58,906 nucleotides of DNA, from positions 1 through 58,906 of the forward strand of contig JAGCUI010000060.1 in NCBI GenBank assembly GCA_017962965.1. The letters run 5' to 3'. The DNA comes from Treponema sp. Lineage in GTDB: Bacteria > Spirochaetota > Spirochaetia > Treponematales > Treponemataceae. The position numbers and the translations under genes are program-made. A model generated the notes under the pieces. That model saw only the letters and a list, made by a program, of their open reading frames with translations, was not told where the DNA came from and did no database searches. This document shows, piece by piece, positions 25,086 to 35,264 of this stretch. Each line of letters opens with the position of its first letter. The stretch's first letter is position 1.

Positions 25086-26056
25086 TGATTTCTGTCTGTA
25101 TTCCTGTTTACAACACCGAAAAATATCTCAAAAGATGTCTTGAAAGTGTTGTAAGCCAGGATTTTGATTCATTCGAAATTATAATCGTAAGCGATAACAG
25201 CCAGGGAAGAGACCAGAACAACTGGCCCTGCAGTAAAATAGTAAAAAAATTCAAAAAACAGACAAAAATCCCAATAAAATACCTTGAAAATTCCACAAAC
25301 CTGGGCACTCTGGAAGTAAGCCGCACATTAACTTACGAAGCAAAGGGGGATTACATCTTTTTTCTTGATTCCGACGATTTTTTACCTCCACATGCCCTTA
25401 AAACTGTTTACAACGCCGCAAAAAAAAATGATGCAGACATAGTTCACGGAAAAATTTCATGCGGAAAGATAATAGACGGTCAGTTTATTATTGATGAAAA
25501 ACAGAAATTGAGCGCACTTTACAAGGGAATCCTTAAAAATCACGATATTTTTACAAAAACTTTTATTACAAACGAAGATTCTGCCATCATGTGCACAAAA
25601 TTAATCAGGACAGAGCTTTTACTAAAGGCTTTTGAACAGATTCCTTTTACCTTCTGCACAATGTCTTATGATTATCTGATTTTCTTCTTTGTTGCCCTTA
25701 ATGCCCAGACCTTTGTTGGAATAGATGATTGTATTTACTGTTATGAAACAAGCGACGGTATTACTTCTGTTAAAACGATAAAAACTGTAGAGGAATGTAA
25801 AAAAATCTGCACGGTTTCTTCGGTATTTGTAATCATAAAAACCTGGATTGATGAAAATCCCGGTGTTCTTACACAAAAAGAAATTGAAACTTTAAAAGAA
25901 GCTTCTCTTCGTCATCTTTATTCAAACTACACCCACCTTGAATATCACTGCGCCCCTGGAATTAAGGAAGAAGCCATGAATCTTTTGGAAGAATACTGGG
26001 GAAAAAGTCTTGTAAATTTAGTCAAAAATTCATTGAATCAAACAAAAAAAGAATGA
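25082..26056 (+). CDS. glycosyltransferase family 2
   Basis: GT2 enzymes transfer sugars from nucleotide donors. The 324-residue product begins ISVCIPVYNTEKYLKRCLESVVSQDFDSFEIIIVSD, the standard GT-A start, and has the DxD motif in FFLDSDDFLPPH. The C-terminal half is less conserved. The ATG overlaps the stop of the sulfhydrylase gene by four bases (ATGA), indicating coupling. Acceptor and product are unknown. Confidence 0.88.
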   Translation: MMISVCIPVYNTEKYLKRCLESVVSQDFDSFEIIIVSDNSQGRDQNNWPCSKIVKKFKKQTKIPIKYLENSTNLGTLEVSRTLTYEAKGDYIFFLDSDDFLPPHALKTVYNAAKKNDADIVHGKISCGKIIDGQFIIDEKQKLSALYKGILKNHDIFTKTFITNEDSAIMCTKLIRTELLLKAFEQIPFTFCTMSYDYLIFFFVALNAQTFVGIDDCIYCYETSDGITSVKTIKTVEECKKICTVSSVFVIIKTWIDENPGVLTQKEIETLKEASLRHLYSNYTHLEYHCAPGIKEEAMNLLEEYWGKSLVNLVKNSLNQTKKE

Positions 26057-26062
26057 TATAAT
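26033..26062 (+). promoter_or_regulatory. probable promoter of the lipoprotein gene
   Basis: TTGAAT (26033-26038), an 18-bp spacer and TATAAT (26057-26062) lie at the end of the glycosyltransferase gene and 40 bp before the lipoprotein start. Confidence 0.5.
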
Positions 26063-26101
26063 TATTTATTACTTATAAATTTAATTAAAATGGAGACTGT
26101 A

Positions 26102-28024
26102 ATGAAAAAACTTATTTTTATTCTATTAGCTTCTCTTACATTCCTTTTATCCTGCGACCCCCACAACACAGAGAACAGCCTGACGCTCTGCTTAGACAAT
26201 GAAACTGTAAATAAACTTTTAAGCATTTCTGCCGCCCGTTCTGCAGATCCTTATGAAGGAAATAACTACTGCATTTATGCAATTTTAAGAGGCTCTGCCG
26301 GTACGACTTATGAAAAAACCTTATATTTGAACCAAGATGCTGCTAATCATCAATTATACGAAAAAGGTATAACCTTTGATCTTTCCGGTGTTTCCTTCCG
26401 CGAAAATTATGATTTACTTGTATATGTTGTTCTTAATGGTGAATCCCAATATTATGGATCTAGACCGAATCTGGAATTAAATAAATATGGTCCAACTTAT
26501 GTAGACATAAATTTAAACTACACACAATGGATGGCAAACGTTCCATTTATAAATATTAACGCATTAAATTCTAATCCTACCGGTGGTTATAATTTAAACA
26601 CAATAGATCCTTGGAGTAATGAAAAAACAACCCTGTATTCTTTTGATAAAAATGCAAGAATAGAAATTGAAGTTTCCATGATTAACGATGGCAACGAATA
26701 TTCTTATAAGACCTATGTCCTTCATAACGGTAAAGAAACTGTACTTTCTTTAACTGAATATGATGAATACGACTATTTACTTTCCTACGATTACACCATT
26801 ACTTCTCCCGGAGACTACACTATTGCCTGCAGGGCAACAGACAGCACCGGAGCATTCCATACAGAATATACATATTTAGAATTCGTATCAAACGCAATCA
26901 ATACAAATTACGTAATCTACAACAACAATTATGGCGCAATAAATGTTTGGGAAACAGAGTCCCTTAATGAATCAGGTATTCTTAGTACTTCTGCGAACTA
27001 TGATAACACTTCTGCAAATAACTTTGATTTCTGTCTTACCTCTGACTCTGACATTTTTGTTACAGACGGAAACACTGTTTTCAAAAATTGGGATAAAAAT
27101 AATACTAATAATAATATTTCTGCTAATGGTAGAACTCTTAAATCTCTTTCTTTTGATATGAAACGAAATTTTATAATTGCCTGTGCTTCAAATCCAACTA
27201 GCGGAAAAGAACAAATAGGAATTGCCAATGTATACAGTCCTGTGTATTCAGGTTTTTCATGGGAAGATGACCCTAAAGATGGTACAAACTTAAAATTACA
27301 ATATGCTGCTGCTTACGATGGAATTGCTTATTTATTCTATACAGAAACAGATACATCTAATAGTCCAGCAGTACATACACTTTATATATTTGCTTATTAT
27401 TTGAATGAAAAATCAGGACAATATACACCACCAGAAGACGATTATCCATTTAAAGCTTATAAAGTTTGTTACTTTACTTACAATTCAGAGTGGGGATATT
27501 ATCCTTCATTTAGTATAAATGATGCTGTAGTTGTTAATGGTAATTTATACTTTTTAGCAAATTGTTTTTCTTCCAGCATTTTTTACAATTTATCTTGTGA
27601 CTTTGGTTTTACAGGAAAAATAAATATTAGTACAAATCAAATTTCCATTACAGGACACAACTGTACATCTAAACCTGTAAATGACAATAATTATTATAAT
27701 ACTACATGTTTTGATTTTACAAATTATTTGGACTATTACGGTAAAAACACAAATACACTAAAGGCATGTATAAATCCTCAAAAAATTATTGCCATTAAAC
27801 CTAAATCTTTAATTCTTTCTGATGATGGAAAAGTTTATTGGGATTACTATGATCCTGATGATGCAGATCCTACAATAAAATTCAAAAATTTAAATAGAGT
27901 CCTCACTGTTAATCTTGATAACTTTAGTGTAGATTCAGCAACTGTTTTGAATAATATTACATGGAAAGAAGAAAAGACAAGTATTAATGCAGAAAGTGGT
28001 ACTTTCATCTACACTCCTAACTAG
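26102..28024 (+). CDS. large lipoprotein of unknown function
   Basis: From the ATG at 26102 (GGAG six bases upstream; an earlier in-frame ATG at 26090 lies before that site) the product has 640 residues. The start MKKLIFILLASLTFLLSC is a lipoprotein signal peptide. The body is rich in Asn, Tyr, Asp and Thr, with beta-strand character and repeated SYDYTITSPGDYTIACRATDSTG-like turns, perhaps Ig-like or propeller folds. The base composition is clearly more AT-rich than its neighbours. It stands alone between its own promoter and a strong terminator. I recognise no named family. Confidence 0.78.
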   Translation: MKKLIFILLASLTFLLSCDPHNTENSLTLCLDNETVNKLLSISAARSADPYEGNNYCIYAILRGSAGTTYEKTLYLNQDAANHQLYEKGITFDLSGVSFRENYDLLVYVVLNGESQYYGSRPNLELNKYGPTYVDINLNYTQWMANVPFININALNSNPTGGYNLNTIDPWSNEKTTLYSFDKNARIEIEVSMINDGNEYSYKTYVLHNGKETVLSLTEYDEYDYLLSYDYTITSPGDYTIACRATDSTGAFHTEYTYLEFVSNAINTNYVIYNNNYGAINVWETESLNESGILSTSANYDNTSANNFDFCLTSDSDIFVTDGNTVFKNWDKNNTNNNISANGRTLKSLSFDMKRNFIIACASNPTSGKEQIGIANVYSPVYSGFSWEDDPKDGTNLKLQYAAAYDGIAYLFYTETDTSNSPAVHTLYIFAYYLNEKSGQYTPPEDDYPFKAYKVCYFTYNSEWGYYPSFSINDAVVVNGNLYFLANCFSSSIFYNLSCDFGFTGKINISTNQISITGHNCTSKPVNDNNYYNTTCFDFTNYLDYYGKNTNTLKACINPQKIIAIKPKSLILSDDGKVYWDYYDPDDADPTIKFKNLNRVLTVNLDNFSVDSATVLNNITWKEEKTSINAESGTFIYTPN

Positions 28025-28055
28025 TCGATTTTTATAAAAAAGTCTACTGCAAAAG

Positions 28056-28107
28056 GCAAAAAAGTTTGAAAAAAAATTACTTTTTTTAAACTTTTTTGCT
28101 TTTTTTA
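28056..28107 (+). terminator. terminator after the lipoprotein gene
   Basis: Perfect 12-bp arms GCAAAAAAGTTT (28056-28067) and AAACTTTTTTGC (28088-28099) are followed by a T-run. It separates the lipoprotein gene from the next plus-strand gene. Confidence 0.8.
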
Positions 28108-28164
28108 TGCTATACTGAAAGAACCAACTTAACAAATTTAATAATAGTTTTTTTAGGAGTACTT

Positions 28165-29595
28165 GTGAATAAGCACGATTTTCCACAAATCCACTTTTAT
28201 GATCAGGATTTTGTAGATATTTATAATAAGACATGGTCATGGGTTTCTGCCTACTGGTTCAATCCGGAAACAGAAGATCAGGATAATGATGGTCTTTTCA
28301 TTTATCCGGAAAACCAGAAGAAGATAATTAACCAGTTTGAATCAATTTTCTCTTCATTCTTTTTAGTTTATTCAAACAGAAATTTTGACGCATGTAAAAA
28401 TATAGACTATTTCTATGCACGCCAGGAACCAAACGGTGCAATCCGCTCAAAATATGACGTAACAAACAATCAGAGTGTACTTTCATCTGATAATCCGGAA
28501 GGTCTTGGGCTTCCTTTGTTTGCATGGGCAGAATTCAACCTCTACCACAAATCAGCTAACAAACGAAGAATCAAGGAAATCATGCCTTTCTTACAAAAAT
28601 ACGTAGAATGGATTGATGCAAACTTTAAAAAAGATAATGGTCTTTATGCTGTTCCTGCCGCTGTAAGTACAATGGCTAACTCTCCAAGAAAAGACTGCGT
28701 TTATCCTATTGATTTTAATGCATGTATGGCAATCAACGCTTCTTACATGTCTGCCTTGGGCGATATTTTAAACGACAAAGACTTGAGCTTCCAGTACAAA
28801 AAAATGTACTTCTCTATAAAAACCAGAATCAACTCCCTCATGTGGGACCCTGATACCGGTTTCTACTACGACCTTGATAAAAACGAAAACAGACTTTCGG
28901 TAAAAACAATTGCTGCCTTCTGGACTATGCTTGCAGAAATCCCAAATGCAGACAAAGCCGACTCTCTTGTTAAATATTTAAACGACCCTAAATTCTTTGG
29001 AACAGAACATCCATTCCCAACCTTAAGTGCAGATGATTCTCACTTTAGCGAAGACGGAAACGGATACTGCGGAAGTGTAATGCCGGCCTTTAACTTTATG
29101 GTTATCAAAGGGCTTGAAAAATACGGTCATTATGAGCTTGCGCGTGAATGTGCTATCCGCCATCTTTACTTTGTGCTCGAAGGTCTTATGCCAAACGAAG
29201 ATAAAGAACCTGGTGATTTATGGGAAGCATATCTTCCAAACAAAGAAGGCAGGGCTTCCATGAAAAAGAATTCTGCTTTCCCTCGCAAAAGATATGTTCT
29301 TACAGCAGGACTTTCAACTATTGCTCTCATGATTGAAAACGTTATCGGACTTTCCATCAGTCTTCCAAGAAAAACTGTAGACTGGATTATTCCGAACCTC
29401 GAGATTATGGGTATAGAAAATCTTTCGCTTAAACGAAACCTCATCACAATTTTGAGCAACAAGAGCAGCCGCGGATGGGAAATTCAGATGGAAAGCGAAA
29501 AGCTCTACTACTTTACTATCAACATCATCGACCAGAAAAAGAAGACACTTCCAATTCCAAGCGGTAAGTGTTCTATGCTCATAGATAAGCTCTAG
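28165..29595 (+). CDS. trehalase-like (alpha/alpha)6 glycoside hydrolase
   Basis: The product resembles the MGH1/GH63-GH37 clan of alpha/alpha-barrel glycosidases. Support comes from FYARQEPNGAIRSKYD, EGLGLPLFAWAEFNLYHKS, the long middle with LWDPDTGFYYDLD-like text (MWDPDTGFYYDL), and GDLWEAYLPNKEG near the catalytic end. The GTG at 28165 has a GGAG ribosome binding site five bases upstream and gives 476 residues; the longer open frame from 28096 runs through the terminator and is unlikely. There is no signal peptide. The substrate is unknown. Confidence 0.78.
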   Translation: MNKHDFPQIHFYDQDFVDIYNKTWSWVSAYWFNPETEDQDNDGLFIYPENQKKIINQFESIFSSFFLVYSNRNFDACKNIDYFYARQEPNGAIRSKYDVTNNQSVLSSDNPEGLGLPLFAWAEFNLYHKSANKRRIKEIMPFLQKYVEWIDANFKKDNGLYAVPAAVSTMANSPRKDCVYPIDFNACMAINASYMSALGDILNDKDLSFQYKKMYFSIKTRINSLMWDPDTGFYYDLDKNENRLSVKTIAAFWTMLAEIPNADKADSLVKYLNDPKFFGTEHPFPTLSADDSHFSEDGNGYCGSVMPAFNFMVIKGLEKYGHYELARECAIRHLYFVLEGLMPNEDKEPGDLWEAYLPNKEGRASMKKNSAFPRKRYVLTAGLSTIALMIENVIGLSISLPRKTVDWIIPNLEIMGIENLSLKRNLITILSNKSSRGWEIQMESEKLYYFTINIIDQKKKTLPIPSGKCSMLIDKL

Positions 29596-29615
29596 AATAT
29601 TATGAAGGAGATGAC

Positions 29616-31145
29616 ATGGGTGCCCCAGAATCAGTCATTGAAATCGGCTCAACAGGGGTCCGTCTCCTTGTTTCCGAACTGACTGCAGACAGAAAACAAA
29701 ATATCCTCGACCGTTCCGAAATGCCTCTGGCACTCGGTCGTGATGTTTTTACCACAGGTTCTATCAGACAGGAAACCCAGAACGAGCTCATCCAGGTTTT
29801 AAAACGCTATAAAGAACAGCTTGCAGGCTGGGATATTCAACCAAGCCAGGTTTCGTGCATTGCTTTAAGTGCCTTCCGCGACGCAAATAACCGCGACCCC
29901 GTTATGGACCGAATCCTTGTGCAGACTGGCTTCCGCGTTCACATTGTAGACGGAATCGAAGAAATCAAGCTCATGTATCTTGCCATTGCAGACTGTTTAA
30001 AAGACGAACAGAAATTTGTTAAGCGCCTTGATTCAGTTATCCTCGAAGTTGGCGGAAGTACAACCCAGCTCATGCTTTTAAGAAACGGCAAGATGGCTGG
30101 TGCGCATTGTCTTCAGCTTGGAACGGTACGAATTGAACAGCACATGAAGGCGCAGACAAGCTCCTACGACGACATTCAACGCTTTGTTCAGGAATCAATT
30201 CAGAATACAAAGGGTTCTTTGGACAGCGAATTAAATATTTCGGAAGCAAAACAGTTTATTGCGGTTGGAAAAGATGTTTCCATGGCAGCAATTTATATAG
30301 GCCGCCCTATTTCAACCTTCCTCTGGGAAATGGATGCCGTAGACTTCAGCGCCTTTGTTCAGGATATTCAGGCTTATTCGGTTGATGAATGTGTTGCACG
30401 CTTTAAAATTTCCTACAACGAAGCAGAAACCCTCCACGTAAGCCTTATGATTTATAATCTTTTTATAAAGCTTACCAAGGTTGAAAAAATAATTGTGCCG
30501 GAAACTAATATCCGTAACGGTGTTTTACTTTCAAAATCCTCTACAATCAACGAAGAATTACAAAAGGAATTTGATTCGCAGATTACGGCCAGTGCAAGAA
30601 ACGTTCTTTTAAAATATCACGGAGACATTAAGCACGCAGAATGTGTAAGAACTGTTTCCTTAAAAATTTATGATGAAATTAAGGATGAAGTTTCACTTCC
30701 CGAACATTCACGAGTTTTGCTTGAGGTTGCGGCAATTTTGCACGACATTGGTGTATTTATCCGCTACGATGATCATAACCTTCATTCAGGCTACATCATC
30801 AAAAACTCAGAAATTTTCGGTCTTTCCCGTGACGACAGAACAATCATCTCTCTTATTGCAAAATACCACAGAGGTTCAACAATGCCTCAGGATGAAGAGT
30901 CGTTCAGAATGCTTCCGCGCCAGGACCGCATGACAATTTTAAAGCTCACATCAATTTTGCGCCTTGCAGATGCCCTGGACCGCAGTCACCTCCAGAAATG
31001 CTCGGATATTTCAATTAAAATTCAGCAGAACTCATTTTATATACGCCCAAAAAATACAAAAAATACAGTTCTTGAAAAAATTGCCATTACAGAAAAATCT
31101 GGAATGTTCGAGAACGTGTTTGGTTATAAGGTAATTTTGGTATAG
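29616..31145 (+). CDS. ppx: Ppx/GppA-family phosphatase with C-terminal HD domain
   Basis: Ppx enzymes remove phosphate from polyphosphate or pppGpp. The 509-residue product has the ASKHA N-terminal half (VIEIGSTGVRLLV instead of the usual DIGSNS-R, then VILEVGGSTTQLML) and a C-terminal HD hydrolase-like domain with His-Asp in AAILHDIGVFIRYDDH. GAAGGAG precedes the ATG. It lies directly upstream of ppk, so polyphosphate is the likely substrate. The first motif has Glu in place of Asp, which may alter metal binding. Confidence 0.87.
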   Translation: MGAPESVIEIGSTGVRLLVSELTADRKQNILDRSEMPLALGRDVFTTGSIRQETQNELIQVLKRYKEQLAGWDIQPSQVSCIALSAFRDANNRDPVMDRILVQTGFRVHIVDGIEEIKLMYLAIADCLKDEQKFVKRLDSVILEVGGSTTQLMLLRNGKMAGAHCLQLGTVRIEQHMKAQTSSYDDIQRFVQESIQNTKGSLDSELNISEAKQFIAVGKDVSMAAIYIGRPISTFLWEMDAVDFSAFVQDIQAYSVDECVARFKISYNEAETLHVSLMIYNLFIKLTKVEKIIVPETNIRNGVLLSKSSTINEELQKEFDSQITASARNVLLKYHGDIKHAECVRTVSLKIYDEIKDEVSLPEHSRVLLEVAAILHDIGVFIRYDDHNLHSGYIIKNSEIFGLSRDDRTIISLIAKYHRGSTMPQDEESFRMLPRQDRMTILKLTSILRLADALDRSHLQKCSDISIKIQQNSFYIRPKNTKNTVLEKIAITEKSGMFENVFGYKVILV

Positions 31146-31208
31146 GAGCGGCACGGGGCATGGTAAGAAGGTGGATTACTTCGACATGCTTGCAATGAGG
31201 AAAGAATT

Positions 31209-33335
31209 ATGGCAAATGTAACTTTTTTTAACAGGGAGCTTTCCTGGATTGAATTTAATGCACGCGTATTAAATCAGGCTCTCAAAAAAGATATTCCTCT
31301 TTTGGAACGATTAAGCTTTCTTTCCATTGTTTCCAGTAATTTTGATGAATTTTTCCAGGTTCGTGTGGCCGCTGCTAAACGCCTTCTTGTTTCAAATCCG
31401 GAAACCATAGACTGCTCGGGCCTTACTCCGCTCCAGCTTCTTTCTTCCATCTCAGACCGCTGCCACGATTTAATCAAAAAACAACAGCTCTGCCTCACAG
31501 AAGAAATCCTTCCTGAATTAAAAAACAACGGCTTTGAATATATAAGACCAGAAACTTATTCGCCTCTTCAAAAGGAATTTTTACAGACTTACTTCCGCTC
31601 GGTAATTTTTCCGCTTTTAACTCCGCTCAGAACAGACACACAGGCTTTTCCGCACATCATCAATTTAAATCTTTATGCGGCCTTTCTTTTAAAACCAATT
31701 TCGGGCATTAAAACAGATTCAGAAATTTTTAAAGGAGATGATGATGCACCGCGCATTGCCTTTGTAGAAATCCCGGGCAAAATAAGCAGCGTTATCTGGC
31801 TTCCTTCCGAAAATGAAAATTTAAGACAGTTTACTCTGCTTGATGATATTGTTCAGACCTTTGGTACTCTTTTATTTCCGGGCTTTAGCGTGCAGGAATC
31901 CCTTTTGTTTAAAGTTGTTCGTGATGCTGATTTTGCCGTAGACGAGGATGCAGGACCGGATTTTATTAATGCAATGGAAAATGTTTTAATCCAAAGAAAA
32001 TCATCGTTCCCGGTTCAGCTTTTGTACTCAGGACGCAGCGACACAATTCTTTCTTTTTTACAGGAAAAACTTGAGCTTGATGAAGATGATATTTATAAAA
32101 TAGACGGAATTATCAGCGTTTCAAAACTGAATGAAATACGCAGTGCCGACGGAACTGAAAAACTCTGCTTTGAAAAATGGGAGCATTTTTATCCAAGCGA
32201 TTTACCCGAGGATGAACCTTACTGGGACAGCTTAAAATTAAACGATAAAATTCTTCACGTGCCGTATGAATCTTACGACCCTGTTGTAAAGCTTTTAAAC
32301 GACGCGGCCAAGGATCCGGACGTGCTTGCCATAAAGATGACTCTTTACAGAACAGGGCGCGACTCTCCAATTATTGCGGCCTTAGAGAGGGCTGCTCAAA
32401 ACGGTAAACAGGTGGTTGTTTTGGTAGAGCTTAAAGCCCGTTTTGATGAAGAGAGGAACATTGCGTGGGCGACCGAGCTTGAAAATGCGGGGGCCACGGT
32501 TATATACGGGCTTGTGAACTTAAAGGTGCATGCAAAGATTTTGATGGTAATCAGACGGGAAGGAGATTCTGTTCGCCGTTATGTTCATCTTTCTACCGGA
32601 AACTACAACACAAAAACAGCACGCCTTTATTCAGATCTTTCGCTTTTTACTGCAAACCAGGAAATTGCAAACGACGCAACCCAGTTCTTTAATCTTGTAA
32701 CAGGCTATTCAACCCTGCAGAAAATGAATCTTTTGGGAATGGCGCCGGTAACATTAAAATCAAACATCATTTCCATGATTGAGCGCGAAATTGAACGAAG
32801 CACAAAGGATCATCCGGGCCTTATCATTGCAAAAATGAATAACCTTACTCACACAGAAGTTATCTCTGCCCTTTATAAAGCAAGCCAGGCTGGAGTAAAA
32901 ATCCTTTTAAATATCCGCGGAATCTGTATGCTCATTCCGGGTGTTAAAGGGCTTAGCGAAAATATCAGTGTAATTTCTGTTGTAGACCGCTATCTTGAGC
33001 ATTCACGCATTTTCTATTTCCAGAACGGTAATTCACCTCAGCTTTATCTTTCGAGTGCCGACTGGATGAACAGAAACTTAGACCGCCGAATCGAGCTTAT
33101 GTTCCCGGTTTTAGAAAAAAAGAGCTTTGAAGAAGTTAAAACAATTTTAGACTCATATTTTAAAGACAACCAGAATGCCCACCGCCTTACTTCCACAGGT
33201 GAATGGCGGGAAATAACAAGACAAAAGAACGAAGAAAAATTCAGCGCACAGGAAGCCTTGTACAAAAAATATAAAAAACGCTTTGAAAAGTCAGAAAAAT
33301 CCCACGATTTTGAATTCAAGGTAAGGCGAAAGTAA
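31209..33335 (+). CDS. ppk1: polyphosphate kinase
   Basis: PPK1 makes polyphosphate from ATP through a phosphohistidine. The 708-residue length is normal. The N-terminal domain starts NRELSWIEFNARVLNQA. The catalytic phospholipase-D-like halves contain LKVHAKILMV (the His that carries phosphate in this family) and YVHLSTGNYNTKTARLYSDLSL. The C-terminus has SSADWMNRNLDRRIELMFP, a hallmark. It follows ppx after 63 bp, so the two form a polyphosphate module. Confidence 0.96.
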   Translation: MANVTFFNRELSWIEFNARVLNQALKKDIPLLERLSFLSIVSSNFDEFFQVRVAAAKRLLVSNPETIDCSGLTPLQLLSSISDRCHDLIKKQQLCLTEEILPELKNNGFEYIRPETYSPLQKEFLQTYFRSVIFPLLTPLRTDTQAFPHIINLNLYAAFLLKPISGIKTDSEIFKGDDDAPRIAFVEIPGKISSVIWLPSENENLRQFTLLDDIVQTFGTLLFPGFSVQESLLFKVVRDADFAVDEDAGPDFINAMENVLIQRKSSFPVQLLYSGRSDTILSFLQEKLELDEDDIYKIDGIISVSKLNEIRSADGTEKLCFEKWEHFYPSDLPEDEPYWDSLKLNDKILHVPYESYDPVVKLLNDAAKDPDVLAIKMTLYRTGRDSPIIAALERAAQNGKQVVVLVELKARFDEERNIAWATELENAGATVIYGLVNLKVHAKILMVIRREGDSVRRYVHLSTGNYNTKTARLYSDLSLFTANQEIANDATQFFNLVTGYSTLQKMNLLGMAPVTLKSNIISMIEREIERSTKDHPGLIIAKMNNLTHTEVISALYKASQAGVKILLNIRGICMLIPGVKGLSENISVISVVDRYLEHSRIFYFQNGNSPQLYLSSADWMNRNLDRRIELMFPVLEKKSFEEVKTILDSYFKDNQNAHRLTSTGEWREITRQKNEEKFSAQEALYKKYKKRFEKSEKSHDFEFKVRRK

Positions 33336-33366
33336 ACAAATTTCGTTAATTTAATTAATTTTTAAC

Positions 33367-33395
33367 TTGATTTTTAAGTAATTTTTGTGTTAAAT
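33367..33395 (+). promoter_or_regulatory. probable promoter of the GH130 gene
   Basis: TTGATT (33367-33372), a 17-bp spacer and TTAAAT (33390-33395) lie about 32 bp before the ATG. Confidence 0.5.
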
Positions 33396-33426
33396 TAAGT
33401 TTATAAAATCTTTTCGGAGGCAGAAA

Positions 33427-34605
33427 ATGATTCATAAACTTTACGCAAAAAAACTCAAGGAATACAACAAATTCATTTCTAAGAAAAACAAGATTGATAA
33501 ATCTTTTTACAACGGAATTTATGACCGTTATGTAAATCCAATCTTAACCCGCGATTCAATTCCTCTTACCTGGAAATACGATTTAGACGAGCGTACAAAT
33601 CCTTTCTTTATGGAACGCCTTGGTATTAATGCCATTATGAATAGCGGTGCCATTTATTTGAACGGAAAGTTCTGCCTTGTGTGCCGCGTAGAAGGAAACG
33701 ACAGAAAATCATTTTTTGCAGTTGCCGAAAGTCCTAACGGAATAGATAACTTTAGATTCCGCGACTACCCTGTTGTTTTACCAGACACCTGCCCCGAAGA
33801 AACAAACGTTTACGACATGAGATTAACACAGCACCAGGACGGATGGATTTACGGAGTTTTCTGTTCGGAAAGCAAGGATAAATCAAACCCGGACCTTGGA
33901 GCAGCTGTTGCCGCAGCAGGAATTGTAAGAACAAAGGATCTTGAAACCTGGGAACGCCTTCCAAATCTTATCACAAAGCATTCACCACAGCAGAGAAACG
34001 TTTGCCTTCATCCGGAATTTGTAAACGGAATGTATGCTTTTTACACACGCCCAATGGACGACTTTATTAACACAGGAAGCGGCGGCGGAATCGGTTTTGG
34101 ATTATGCAAGGATATTACAAAGCCTGTAATAGACAAAGAAACAATTATTTCCAAAAGAATATATCACACAATCACAGAAGCAAAAAACGGAGCAGGTGCT
34201 ACACCAATTAAAACTCCACGCGGATGGATTCATATAAGCCACGGTGTAAGAAACACTGCAGACGGACTTCGCTATGTACTTTATGTTTATGCCACAAGCT
34301 TAGAGGATCCGGCTAAAGTGATTGCTGAACCAAGCGGTGTTTTCCTTGTTCCTCTTGGAAAAGAAAGAACAGGCGATGTTTCAAACGTTGTATTTACAAA
34401 CGGTGCAATTGAACATAACGGAAAAATCTACATTTACTATGCTTCGAGCGACACCCGTATGCACGTTGCAACAACAACCATGGAAAAACTCATGGATTAC
34501 ACATTCAACACACCAGAAGATCCGCACCGTTCTCCGGACTGTGTAAAACAGAGATGCAGCCTTATTAAAAAGAATTTAGAATTACTTGAAAACTTAAGTA
34601 ATTAA
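33427..34605 (+). CDS. 4-O-beta-D-mannosyl-D-glucose phosphorylase (GH130)
   Basis: This enzyme group splits mannosyl-glucose with phosphate to mannose 1-phosphate and glucose, in mannan use. The 392-residue product closely follows the GH130_1 type in text I know: [45 protein letters not shown], the acid region [16 protein letters not shown], and [22 protein letters not shown] precedes the ATG. The epimerase that usually feeds it (cellobiose/mannobiose 2-epimerase) is not in the window. It is cytoplasmic, as no signal peptide is present. Confidence 0.88.
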   Translation: MIHKLYAKKLKEYNKFISKKNKIDKSFYNGIYDRYVNPILTRDSIPLTWKYDLDERTNPFFMERLGINAIMNSGAIYLNGKFCLVCRVEGNDRKSFFAVAESPNGIDNFRFRDYPVVLPDTCPEETNVYDMRLTQHQDGWIYGVFCSESKDKSNPDLGAAVAAAGIVRTKDLETWERLPNLITKHSPQQRNVCLHPEFVNGMYAFYTRPMDDFINTGSGGGIGFGLCKDITKPVIDKETIISKRIYHTITEAKNGAGATPIKTPRGWIHISHGVRNTADGLRYVLYVYATSLEDPAKVIAEPSGVFLVPLGKERTGDVSNVVFTNGAIEHNGKIYIYYASSDTRMHVATTTMEKLMDYTFNTPEDPHRSPDCVKQRCSLIKKNLELLENLSN

Positions 34606-35264
34606 TCTACCCTTACCGAGCCCTGCCTTAAGACTTTGACCTTTCCCCCCTCAAGACAGACTAAAGTTGAAGGCAGGGCTCCCCTTTTGTCCCCGTCGTC
34701 TATTATTAAATCAACTTCATTCAAAAACTCGTCTTTAATCTCTGGGATGGTTTCTAAAACAGGAGAACCGCTTCTGTTCACGCTTGTACTGTAAATTGGA
34801 GCGCCGCATTCTTTTATTATCTGTCTGAGCCACAAATCTCCCGGGCATCTAAAGGCCACAGTGGGTAAGGTTTTGGAAAGAGAAATGGATTTTTTTAAAT
34901 GCACGATGATTGTTAAAGCGCCAGGCCATTTATTTAAAAGAGAAGCAGGAATTTCATCGTCGGTATAAAGGGCTAAATCCTCTGGTGCCGAGATGAGCTG
35001 GATAAAAGGCTTTGTTTCAGCGCGGCCTTTTATTGCTCGGATTTTTGAGTCCGGGTCGCTGGAAGATAAAGGTGCACACAACCCCTCGCCCGTTGGTAGA
35101 GTTTTTTCATCCTTATTTACGCCGCCGTTTCCTAAGCTCGAAATCCCGCTGAAACCGTAAACTGTGTCTGTCGGGATAATCGCAACTCCGCCGGCTTTTA
35201 AAACCTCTGCCACTTTTTTTTGAGACGCTTCATCTTTTTTTAAAATTATGCTTTTAGTTTCCAT
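34602..35264 (-). CDS. Sua5/YciO/YrdC-family L-threonylcarbamoyladenylate synthase
   Basis: Members make threonylcarbamoyl-AMP, precursor of the t6A modification of ANN-decoding tRNAs. The 220-residue product has the N-terminal [24 protein letters not shown] motif, [25 protein letters not shown], and [16 protein letters not shown]. Between the second and third motif an inserted stretch (residues about 48-75, [20 protein letters not shown]) looks unlike family members. The start overlaps the phosphatase gene by 19 bp. Its last four bases overlap the GH130 stop convergently. Confidence 0.88.
   Translation of the reverse strand: METKSIILKKDEASQKKVAEVLKAGGVAIIPTDTVYGFSGISSLGNGGVNKDEKTLPTGEGLCAPLSSSDPDSKIRAIKGRAETKPFIQLISAPEDLALYTDDEIPASLLNKWPGALTIIVHLKKSISLSKTLPTVAFRCPGDLWLRQIIKECGAPIYSTSVNRSGSPVLETIPEIKDEFLNEVDLIIDDGDKRGALPSTLVCLEGGKVKVLRQGSVRVD

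Noticed and set aside
26090..26101. Upstream ATG starts of the lipoprotein gene (26090) and, likewise, of GH43 (46443)
   Set aside because: In both, GGAG lies inside the putative first codons and serves the downstream ATG.
28096..28164. N-terminal extension of the trehalase-like protein
   Set aside because: The extension starts in the upstream terminator, and the GTG at 28165 has a well-placed GGAG.
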